A DNA stretch of 48,515 nt from IMG/VR virus record IMGVR_UViG_3300029265_000290, positions 1 through 48,515 of that record; one strand, 5' to 3'. This document shows positions 21,703-30,030 of the stretch, piece after piece. Position numbers and translations under genes: made by a program. Numbering within the stretch: position 1 is the stretch's first letter; the number at the start of each line of letters is the position of its first letter. Source of the DNA: a virus. The notes under the pieces were generated by a model. The model did not search any database. It was not told where the DNA came from and worked only from the letters and a program-made list of their open reading frames with translations.

Positions 21703-24700
21703 ATGGCAAATATAACTAGAAACTTTACTTCAGGTAAAATGAACAAGATGGTTGATGAGAGACTCGTTCCAAACGGGGAATACATTGACGCATTAAATGT
21801 TAGAATGGGTTCGTCAGAAGGCTCAGAAATAGGTGCAATAGAGAACTCAAAAGGTAATACAATAATAACAAACGTTCAGTTTGAAGGTCAAGCATTAAGT
21901 TCAAGTGCTAGATGTATAGGAGCGTATGAAGATGGTGCTGAGGAAACGTTGTATTGGTTTGTTAATGACCCGGAATTTGTTGGGACAGGAGCACCTGCAG
22001 GAGTTGTAGATTTAATATTATCATATAATACCAATTTAGATGTACTTACTTATCACGTTATTAGTGTAGGTGACCCACTAGATGCTACAAAAACTGTATT
22101 AAATTTTAACGCAGAGTTTTTAATTACAGGAGTTAGTAAAGTAGAAGACTTACTTTTTTGGACAGACAACTATAATCAACCACGACAGATAAATGTAGAT
22201 AAAAATTATCCAAATCCAATAAGTGGAGTTGATGTTTTAAGTGCTGAGTCTTTACTTGTTATAAAAAAACCACCTATAACTTCACCAAGAATTAAACCTA
22301 TTTCAACTTCTAGTCAAGATAATTTTTTAGAAGATAGATTTGTTTCTTTTGCATATAGGTATCGATATGAAGACGGACAATATTCAGCTACCTCTCAATT
22401 TTCAGGACCATCGTTCATACCTAAAACATTTAAGTATGACCCGACTACTGCTTTAAATGGAGGTATGTTGAATAGCACAAACCTTTGTGACATTACATAT
22501 AATACAGGAGGACCTCTTGTTATAGGTGTTGATTTATTATTTAAAGATATGAACTCTTCTATAATTAAAATTATAGAAAAATTAGATAAAGAGGAATTAG
22601 GGTTAGCAGATAGTACTGATTACTTATATACTTTTAGTAATAGTAAAATATTTACAATATTAGCTGACTCTGAAATATTAAGATTAAACGATAACGTACC
22701 GTTACTTGCTCAGTCTCAAACGATGATGGGTAATAGATTAATGTATGGTAACTACTTAGAGGGATACGACTTAGTTCGTAATAAAGTTAAAACTAAATTA
22801 GAATATGATGTAACTGTTACCAATAAAATAATTGGTCGTGAGCAAATTGCTTCAACACTAACAACGGGTACTTACACAATAGATGGGAATGTAACTATTG
22901 TTGGCTCTGTTATAAATATTGATTTAGCAGGACAAACACTAATACAAGGAGCGACCTTAAGTCTTTTTATAAGATTTCAACATTCACAATTTAGCAATAC
23001 ACCTCCAACACCTGCGGATACAACTCAAGAAGTAACAATACAATTTATATACACACTTCCGCAAGACTTTGCTAGTGTCTATGACCTAGCTATATCAACT
23101 GATTTTTCAGAAAAGATAGGAGTTGCTTCACAAATACTTGCACCTCAAGCTTCTTGTAATGGCGAAAGTCTTACTGATGTATTTAACTGTAGTCTTCCTA
23201 ATGAACTAAGTGGATTCTTTAAATATGAAAGTGGTATAAGTGCAGCAGCACAACCAATTGCAATTGGTGCTAGTCCATCTTCAGATGTTATTACACTACA
23301 GATACCTGCAGTAAGATATGTTGATAATCTTGTCACGATTACTGATAGTGTCTATGAGTATTATATAATAAATATTATAGATATTATTTTTCAAGATATA
23401 GGAAATCCTTCTAGCTTGCATAGTAATAGAGGGTATGAGATTGGTATAATTTATATGGATGAATTTCTTCGTTCAACAACTGCGTTAGTTAGTAGAAATA
23501 ACTCTGCTCATATTGGTTGTGAAAATTCAGACACACAGAATAAAATTAATGTAACAATACCAACAACACAGATTGCACCGGAATGGGCATCTAGATTTAA
23601 GTTTTGTATAAAACCTGATAAAGCAGATTACAATACTATATTTAGTCAATTCTTTTTTAGAGACAATACTTCAGGAGCCGATTACTTTTTGCTTGATGGA
23701 CAGAACGCTCAAAAAATAGAAGAGGGTGACGAGATGATTGTAAAAGCTGATACCAATGGTCCTAGACCAAACTGTACTTTTACTACAGTACTAGAAAAAA
23801 AAGCACAACTAAAAAACTTTCTTGGTGATGACAAACCTTTAGACCAAGGAGGAAATGAAATAGAGATTCCTTCAGGAGTTTATATGAAACTACAAGCAAA
23901 TAATTTTAGCACAGTAGTTGGAGAAAATCCTGTAGTTGACCCCGGAGAATTAACTTCTCAAGGTGGTGGTTGTAGAATTGTTAAATATCCTGTGGATGTT
24001 GAAGACCCTCAACAACCGGGAACGTTTATTGATTATGATATACCTTCAGGCTCAAGAATTTCATTCAGAATAAGTAATATTAGAAAAGGTAATACATCAG
24101 GTGGTTTGGGTTTAGGTAATGTTGCTAAAAAGTTTTGGGTAGTAGATGAAAACTTTGTCGCACCTCAAGATTATACCAATTTTAAAGCTTGGTTTGATGG
24201 GAATAATATTCAGCAAGTTTTACAAGTACAGGCAGAAGATGAAGGTACAGGTGTACAAGGACCTAACTATTCGCCAACAATTCAAAGCATTTCAGGAAGA
24301 CCTTGTAATACTACAAATATCTATACTAACTTTGAAACAACAGGTGCAGGTAATACACTAAGAAGCTTTTTTGGTGTAAAAAGTAGTGAAGGATATAGCG
24401 GTGGTAAAAAAAATACTAGACTAGAAGTTGAAATTGTAGTTGTTCGTGCAAACGGATTATTAGTTTTTGAATCTAAACCTGCAGATACAGTACCTGATTT
24501 ATGGTATGAATCATCTGAGTCATATGGAATTGACAAAACTAATGGAGAGCACAGAGGTAATATTCAAAATCAAAATTTTGCAAGTAACACACCTGCTATT
24601 ATTCAAACTGCTTTTGAGAATTGTTTTACTTTTGGTAACGGAGTTGAAAGTTTTAAAATTCAAGATTCAGTTATAGGTAAGCCTATGGTAATGGGTAACA

Positions 24701-26553
24701 GAGCACTTACAACTAATGAAGTAGATTACGCAGCAATAATTAGATTCTCAGACATTACTTATAGTGGTGTGTATAACGAAGAGTCTAACATAAACAAGCT
24801 AAACGAATTTAACGCAGGTCTGTTGAACTTTAAGGCTTGCGAGCAATCGTTTGGTCCTATTATGAAAATGCAGGCTAGAGAGACAGATATATTAGTTTTA
24901 CAAGAAGACAAGATATCTTATGTTTTATCAGGAAAGAATTTACTTTCAGATGCAGGAGGTGGAAGTTCTTTAACGTCTGTTCCACAAGTATTAGGAACTC
25001 AGATTGCAAGAATAGAAGAGTATGGTATTAGTCAAAACCCTGAGAGTTTTTCTATATACGGAGCAGAGAAATTTTTTACAGATGCTAAGAGAGGTGTAGT
25101 TGTAAAGTTGTTAGGTGCAGGAGGTCAATCAGACCAATTAACAATAATTTCAAACGAAGGTATGAGACCTTGGTTTAGAGATTTATTTCAAGTTAATTTT
25201 ACTACTCAGAAACTAGGAGGGTATGACCCTTATATGAATGAGTATGTTTTATCTAACAATACAATTCAACTACCGGCTCCTAAGATTTGTATCAACTGTG
25301 GTATTTCAAAAACATTAAATATTAAATCCACTAAAGCATTTACTCAATGTTATGATGTTGGAAGTTTAGTTGGTGATGTTAAGATTAACTATATTCTTAA
25401 TTCAATTGTTGCAGGTAGTACTTTTACTGTTTCTGCAACATACAATGCAACTACTGTTACATCGGGAGCCGTAACGGCAAGTGGAAGTATAACTATATCT
25501 AAAAATTTAGTTTTAGACTCCGAAGTAGATTTAACAATTACCACTACAGGTGAAGTTAATGTAACTGCTACGGTAGAATGTCCTGATGCTGATGACATTA
25601 GTATAAAATTAATTCACTTGTCAAGTAACAATGAGGCAGCCTTACAAATACACGATGAGTATAGATGGGTTGATGGTTCATTTGTTTCACCTTTACATTC
25701 AGAACAAGTTATTTTTGGAACAGGAACGTTCCCTATTGTTTCTTTATTTCAAACTATAACAGGTGAACAGGGAGCAGGAGTTATACCTACCAACGGTGCG
25801 GTTGTACAAATGTTATCAAACAAAATAAATAACGACACCTTTAACTTTAATATTTTAGAAGATACTTTTCAGTACTTAAGAAGTAATACTCTATATGGAA
25901 ATAATCCTACAGACATAGCTTTATTATTAGCTGCGGTAACAACTGCTACACCAAACGTTGCTCCTACAAATGGGAACACGGCATTTAGTGCAGACTTTGT
26001 TATGCCTAGTACAGGACAGTATTTATACTTAGTATGGGATACTAGAAACTCTACTGCATTAGATTTATGTTTTGGAGCAACTGCAGTAGCAGCTTGTTGT
26101 AGTTGTACAGGGTCAACACCTAATACTAATTTTACATTAGAAGATTGTTCAACAGGAATAAATTTCACAGTTGAAGATACTTATGGAGTGTTTTCAATTG
26201 GTGATGTGGTTCAATATAAAACAGGACTTGTTCCAAATCTAGGTTCTATCGTTGAGTGTGGAGAAATAATAAGCGTAGGAACAACTCCAAATGCTACATT
26301 ATATTCTGCAGTCGCTAGATTCTGTGGTGATACAGTTAATTGTGGAGACCAACAACCAAGTAATTGTAAGCAATATCAAACATCAACAACAAGTGGTTCA
26401 GGTATAACATATACATATACAGATTGTAATGGTGTAGCAAGAACAGACTCTGTTGGTGGAGCAAGTGGTTATGATTCAAACAGTTTCTGTGCTATAGATG
26501 GTACAGTAGTAGGAGCACCTAACTTATTAGACGAAGGGGATTGCTTGTTTTAA
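21703..26553 (+). CDS. Giant tail nozzle/tube (muzzle, tubular B-like) protein
   Basis: A 1616-residue protein. The N-terminus has FTSGKMNKMVDERLVPNGEY and IDALNVRMGSSEGSEIGAIE. This start ('F..GKMNKD.DERL.PNGEYIDA.N...') is typical of nozzle proteins that form the hexameric tail muzzle, related to T7 gp12 and P22 gp10. The central part is beta-propeller-like (LLFWTDNYNQPRQINVD) with large insertions. Around residues 1040-1180 are the conserved segments QARETDILVLQEDKISYVLS and EKFFTDAKRGVVVKLLG. The last 450 residues are cysteine-rich (for example AACCSCTG). At twice the length of T7 gp12, it probably also carries surface domains. DNA passes through it at ejection. Confidence 0.72.
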   Translation: MANITRNFTSGKMNKMVDERLVPNGEYIDALNVRMGSSEGSEIGAIENSKGNTIITNVQFEGQALSSSARCIGAYEDGAEETLYWFVNDPEFVGTGAPAGVVDLILSYNTNLDVLTYHVISVGDPLDATKTVLNFNAEFLITGVSKVEDLLFWTDNYNQPRQINVDKNYPNPISGVDVLSAESLLVIKKPPITSPRIKPISTSSQDNFLEDRFVSFAYRYRYEDGQYSATSQFSGPSFIPKTFKYDPTTALNGGMLNSTNLCDITYNTGGPLVIGVDLLFKDMNSSIIKIIEKLDKEELGLADSTDYLYTFSNSKIFTILADSEILRLNDNVPLLAQSQTMMGNRLMYGNYLEGYDLVRNKVKTKLEYDVTVTNKIIGREQIASTLTTGTYTIDGNVTIVGSVINIDLAGQTLIQGATLSLFIRFQHSQFSNTPPTPADTTQEVTIQFIYTLPQDFASVYDLAISTDFSEKIGVASQILAPQASCNGESLTDVFNCSLPNELSGFFKYESGISAAAQPIAIGASPSSDVITLQIPAVRYVDNLVTITDSVYEYYIINIIDIIFQDIGNPSSLHSNRGYEIGIIYMDEFLRSTTALVSRNNSAHIGCENSDTQNKINVTIPTTQIAPEWASRFKFCIKPDKADYNTIFSQFFFRDNTSGADYFLLDGQNAQKIEEGDEMIVKADTNGPRPNCTFTTVLEKKAQLKNFLGDDKPLDQGGNEIEIPSGVYMKLQANNFSTVVGENPVVDPGELTSQGGGCRIVKYPVDVEDPQQPGTFIDYDIPSGSRISFRISNIRKGNTSGGLGLGNVAKKFWVVDENFVAPQDYTNFKAWFDGNNIQQVLQVQAEDEGTGVQGPNYSPTIQSISGRPCNTTNIYTNFETTGAGNTLRSFFGVKSSEGYSGGKKNTRLEVEIVVVRANGLLVFESKPADTVPDLWYESSESYGIDKTNGEHRGNIQNQNFASNTPAIIQTAFENCFTFGNGVESFKIQDSVIGKPMVMGNRALTTNEVDYAAIIRFSDITYSGVYNEESNINKLNEFNAGLLNFKACEQSFGPIMKMQARETDILVLQEDKISYVLSGKNLLSDAGGGSSLTSVPQVLGTQIARIEEYGISQNPESFSIYGAEKFFTDAKRGVVVKLLGAGGQSDQLTIISNEGMRPWFRDLFQVNFTTQKLGGYDPYMNEYVLSNNTIQLPAPKICINCGISKTLNIKSTKAFTQCYDVGSLVGDVKINYILNSIVAGSTFTVSATYNATTVTSGAVTASGSITISKNLVLDSEVDLTITTTGEVNVTATVECPDADDISIKLIHLSSNNEAALQIHDEYRWVDGSFVSPLHSEQVIFGTGTFPIVSLFQTITGEQGAGVIPTNGAVVQMLSNKINNDTFNFNILEDTFQYLRSNTLYGNNPTDIALLLAAVTTATPNVAPTNGNTAFSADFVMPSTGQYLYLVWDTRNSTALDLCFGATAVAACCSCTGSTPNTNFTLEDCSTGINFTVEDTYGVFSIGDVVQYKTGLVPNLGSIVECGEIISVGTTPNATLYSAVARFCGDTVNCGDQQPSNCKQYQTSTTSGSGITYTYTDCNGVARTDSVGGASGYDSNSFCAIDGTVVGAPNLLDEGDCLF

Positions 26554-26575
26554 ACAATTATAAATAAAAAAGAAG

Positions 26576-27763
26576 ATGGCAATATATTATTTAGATGGAA
26601 CAACATTATTAAACTCACAAGCAGTTTTTTCAGACCAAGCATTATCGACTTGTGCACCTGATGGGTTCTACTCTGATGGTACAATATCAAGAGAGCAGAT
26701 TAGTTGTGTGTTACAAGCAGCACAGAATTGTGGGAGTTGTGGTGTTGCCTGTGGAGGTACAATTGCAGGAAGTGGTAATCAAGGTATTTACTTACTTGAT
26801 TTAGATGCAGGTGGAACAAATACAGACACCGGTGCAATTGTTATAACATATAATCCTTTTGGAATACCTGATGGATTTAAAGCTATTTACAATGGGGTTA
26901 CTTACAATAAGTTAAGTTCACCTGTTGATGGATACCACGCTTCTACAGTAGCTACAAACTTTACATTTATTGGAAACACTAATGATGACTGTGGGATATC
27001 AGGTTCAACATACACACTTAATGAATTTTCATATAATTCAGGAAGTAATGCTTTTGTAGCATCAGGAAGTACTCAAAGTGTTTCAGTAGCTGCAGGAGAT
27101 GTGTCATTATCTGCTTCAGACCCCGGTCTTTGTGTAGCGGTTATACCAAAACCAAATGCGAATCCTTCAACTGTAAATTTTAGTTTTGTTGGACCGTGTT
27201 CAAACACGGCTTTTAATATTGCAGTTGCTTGTCCTATTAAGTTATCAAGCTTTCAAACAAACACTACTACCCGTTCTACATCGGCACTAGCTTGTGCCCT
27301 TGCTATTAACGGAGCATTCTTTAATGTTCCTGTAACAGGAACTGCAGGTAATCCTGCATTACACGATTGGATTTTTAGTGATAATAACGGACAGTTTGCA
27401 GCAGCAAATGGATTCTATAAAAAAGGAACTAACAATTACATAGAAGTATTAAATGGAGTTGTTGTAAGCACAGGAACTTGTGCAGTTAATTCATTTTTCA
27501 TAAGCACAGTAAGAACAACTTGTACTGATTTCTGTACAACTAATTACGCTATAACTACATCTAAAACTGTTAACAGTAATAACAGTTATGCTAACCTAGC
27601 AATAGGTGATGAAATACCACCTTCTGTTTTAATAGATGGTTTTTACGCATATGCAGCAACAGTTACGGATACGGCTACAGGTATATTTAGAATAATGACA
27701 TTGTCAAACAATGTAATAACATCACTAGCAGAATGTAGTGGTTCAAACTGTGTAATTTTATAA
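26576..27763 (+). CDS. Cysteine-rich tail-associated protein
   Basis: A 395-residue beta-rich protein with about 15 cysteines (NCGSCGVACGG near residue 55; TTCTDFC; ECSGSNC at the end). It contains repeated modules of the type 'C..... G.FY..G......L.G.V.....C', for example ANGFYKKGTNNYIEVLNGVV and IDGFYAYAATVTDTATG. The cysteines resemble the Cys-rich C-terminus of the nozzle protein just upstream, so the two may share a domain type. Location suggests a tail-surface or fibre protein. No known family is recognised. Disulfides would only form after release from the cell. Confidence 0.55.
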   Translation: MAIYYLDGTTLLNSQAVFSDQALSTCAPDGFYSDGTISREQISCVLQAAQNCGSCGVACGGTIAGSGNQGIYLLDLDAGGTNTDTGAIVITYNPFGIPDGFKAIYNGVTYNKLSSPVDGYHASTVATNFTFIGNTNDDCGISGSTYTLNEFSYNSGSNAFVASGSTQSVSVAAGDVSLSASDPGLCVAVIPKPNANPSTVNFSFVGPCSNTAFNIAVACPIKLSSFQTNTTTRSTSALACALAINGAFFNVPVTGTAGNPALHDWIFSDNNGQFAAANGFYKKGTNNYIEVLNGVVVSTGTCAVNSFFISTVRTTCTDFCTTNYAITTSKTVNSNNSYANLAIGDEIPPSVLIDGFYAYAATVTDTATGIFRIMTLSNNVITSLAECSGSNCVIL

Positions 27764-27772
27764 ATAAAAACA

Positions 27773-28612
27773 ATGGCAAATTCAAACGTACCAACAAAAG
27801 AAAACTATACCATCTCACACGACTCTCTTACAAAAGGGTTCCCTTCTTTCTATTCTTACTTTCCTGATTGGATGATAGGAATGAATAATTTTTTTTATAC
27901 GTTTAATGGCGGTAACCTTTACCGTCATAACACAAACGAGAGTAGAAATAATTATTATGGTGTTAATTATCCATCTACTTTACAGTCAGTATTTAATGAC
28001 CAACCTTTACAGAATAAGTTATTTAAAACAATGAATCTAGAAGGAGATGATAGTTGGGGTGCAACAATGACAAGTGACCAACAAGTGACAGGATTTATTT
28101 CTCAAAGTTTCTTTGAAGAAAAAGAAGGTGCGTACTATGCGTTTATAAGAAACTCAGGAACTGTTCCTGCGTCTTTATCTGAATATGCATTACGTTCATT
28201 AAATGGTTTAGCTACAAGTTCTAATGTTTCTGTAGCAGGTTCATTAACAACAATAAGTTTTGCTACATCAATTAATATTGGAAACATTATAAGTATTGGT
28301 GATATGGTATATTTTGGAAATCCAACTCCACAATTAGCAGGTCAGGTTACTGCGGTAAATCAAAACTTACCTGCAGGATTAAACGACATAGTAATAAACA
28401 ATAACGGAAACACATTTATTCCTGTTGTAGTACCGACTCCAACTACAGTTACACTACCAAGTATAACAGAGTATATCTTATATATAAAAAACTCAATAGC
28501 CGAATCTCACGGTATACTAGGACACTATGGTGTGTTCACTTTAACCAATAGCAATACCTCAGCAATAGAACTGTTTGCAGTTGAAAGCGAAGTAATGAAA
28601 TCTTTCCCTTAA
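27773..28612 (+). CDS. Tail structural protein
   Basis: A 279-residue protein. N-terminus has SHDSLTKGFPSFYSYFPDWM, IGMNNFFYTFNGGNLYRHNT and NYYGVNYPSTLQSVFNDQPL. This block ('GFPSFYSY.PDWM.GMNN.FYTF.GG.LYRHN') is a familiar segment in nozzle/muzzle proteins of crAss-like and marine phages, where it belongs to a propeller. Here it is a separate chain, so it may complete the nozzle made by the 1616-residue protein. A small beta domain (residues 150-235) with SIGDMVYFG is inserted. It ends the connector-nozzle transcript; a promoter element follows at 28619. Confidence 0.6.
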   Translation: MANSNVPTKENYTISHDSLTKGFPSFYSYFPDWMIGMNNFFYTFNGGNLYRHNTNESRNNYYGVNYPSTLQSVFNDQPLQNKLFKTMNLEGDDSWGATMTSDQQVTGFISQSFFEEKEGAYYAFIRNSGTVPASLSEYALRSLNGLATSSNVSVAGSLTTISFATSINIGNIISIGDMVYFGNPTPQLAGQVTAVNQNLPAGLNDIVINNNGNTFIPVVVPTPTTVTLPSITEYILYIKNSIAESHGILGHYGVFTLTNSNTSAIELFAVESEVMKSFP

Positions 28613-28618
28613 AATTAG

Positions 28619-28626
28619 TATCTTTG
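28619..28626 (+). promoter_or_regulatory. Bacteroidota-type -7 promoter element (TATCTTTG)
   Basis: TATCTTTGTAAG lies in the 22-base gap before the gene at 28635. It would leave a leader of only a few bases. No -33 box is clear. It probably drives the internal virion protein block. Confidence 0.55.
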
Positions 28627-28634
28627 TAAGTAAT

Positions 28635-29150
28635 ATGGATAATGTTGATGCAAAGCTTAGTAATCCGGAGTATGTCCTAGAGTATATAAACCAAAACAGA
28701 GGTTTATTATGGGACAAAATAAAAGATTTTAAATCTATTATTACTTCTACCGAGGGTGTTGTACTTAACCATACGGAAGAGATGGATAATATGTGTCCTT
28801 TAAAGCATCATATAGAAGATGGTATTTATACAAGAGAACTATTTATGCCTAAAGGATTTTTAGGTGTGAGTTATATACACAAAACTAATCATCCTTCTTT
28901 TTTTATGAGTGGCGAAATGTCTATGGTTACAGACACAGGTAGCGTTGAAAGAGTAAAAGCACCTATGGTTGTGCAAACAAAAATAGGAACTCAAAGAGTT
29001 GTTTATGTACACGAAGATACCGTATGGGTATGTACTTATAGAACCGATGCCACTACCGTAGAAGAAGCAGAAAAACAAATATACACGGAGGACTATAGAG
29101 AACTTCCTGAGTATATAATTGAAAAACAAAATAGATTATGTCAGGATTAA
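28635..29150 (+). CDS. Cupin-like beta-barrel protein
   Basis: A 171-residue protein. Central segment KHHIEDGIYTRELFMPKGFL, GVSYIHKTNHPSFFMSGEMS and TKIGTQRVVYVHEDTVWVCT has the spacing of a cupin barrel ('H..G.Y.R....PKG....IHK..HP...SGE....' and 'G..RV.Y.HEDT.W'). Such proteins recur in phage virion operons with unknown role. The conserved His residues could bind a metal, but enzymatic activity is not shown. It overlaps the next gene by 13 bases and starts the internal-protein block. Confidence 0.6.
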   Translation: MDNVDAKLSNPEYVLEYINQNRGLLWDKIKDFKSIITSTEGVVLNHTEEMDNMCPLKHHIEDGIYTRELFMPKGFLGVSYIHKTNHPSFFMSGEMSMVTDTGSVERVKAPMVVQTKIGTQRVVYVHEDTVWVCTYRTDATTVEEAEKQIYTEDYRELPEYIIEKQNRLCQD

Positions 29151-30013
29151 TAGCAGGAATAGGAGTTGGTGTATCAGCCATAGGAACCGGATTAAGTTTT
29201 GGGCAAGCAGCATCTCAAAGAAAATTGTCTGAAGAGGCACAGAGACAAGCTGATGCAGCAATGGAGAAAGCTAGAGATAGATTGGATGTAAATTTTGCAG
29301 AAGGTCAATCAATAAAAAAAGAAGGTTACGAATTAGAAAGAGAAGCCAACTTAGCAGCAGGTGCACAGGCAATGATTGCTAGTGTTGAAGGAGACGCTAG
29401 GGGTGGAGCCGCAACTGCAGGTAGAGTTTTAGCACAACAAAATGCAGCACAAGCACAAACTCGTGTTGCTATGGGTGATGAACTTACCAATATTGAAACG
29501 TCAATAATGGAAGAAGAGTCTAGACTTAGAGACTTAAACGTATCATTAGATTTAGAAGAGGTTGCAGGTAACCAACAAAAAGCATCAGATGCAGCACGAA
29601 AAGCTTCAGCAGCAACTTCACAAGGGATTCAGCAAGGTATACAAACTGCAGGTGCAGCAGCCGCAGCATTCATTCCTTTATACCAAGAAAAAGTACAGAA
29701 CCAAATTGATGCTACAGGAGCAATGAGTTTAACTCCGGAACAATACGCAAAATTTGGGAATGTGAAAGGTGGTAGTATGGGTAAAGAGGGAACAGGTAAA
29801 TTTACTAATCTTGACTTTGATAAGATAAAAAACTTTAGCCGTAGAGAATTTAAAAACTTTAAAAAAGATTTAACTGTTGACCAATCAGCAGCACTTTTTA
29901 AAAGTAACCAATATTTAAAAAACTACAATAGTTATCCTACCTTAAGTCTTGATGATGATGAGGGGAACGGAGTACTAATAAACCCTATAACAGGTAGACC
30001 TTGGGGAGAATAA
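29138..30013 (+). CDS. Internal virion protein (T7 gp14-like position and composition)
   Basis: A 291-residue protein. N-terminus MSGLIAGIGVGVSAIGTGLS is a hydrophobic Gly-rich segment, then long Ala/Gln/Glu-rich helices with RKLSEEAQRQADAAMEKARD. A second Ala-rich hydrophobic stretch (AGAAAAAFIPLY) follows near residue 180. A short hydrophobic start followed by helices fits the smallest of the three T7-type ejected core proteins (gp14-like), which insert in the outer membrane during DNA entry. It is followed by two longer proteins with little space, mirroring T7 gp14-gp15-gp16. Family membership is inferred from order and composition. Confidence 0.6.
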   Translation: MSGLIAGIGVGVSAIGTGLSFGQAASQRKLSEEAQRQADAAMEKARDRLDVNFAEGQSIKKEGYELEREANLAAGAQAMIASVEGDARGGAATAGRVLAQQNAAQAQTRVAMGDELTNIETSIMEEESRLRDLNVSLDLEEVAGNQQKASDAARKASAATSQGIQQGIQTAGAAAAAFIPLYQEKVQNQIDATGAMSLTPEQYAKFGNVKGGSMGKEGTGKFTNLDFDKIKNFSRREFKNFKKDLTVDQSAALFKSNQYLKNYNSYPTLSLDDDEGNGVLINPITGRPWGE

Positions 30014-30030
30014 TAAACGAATAGATAACT

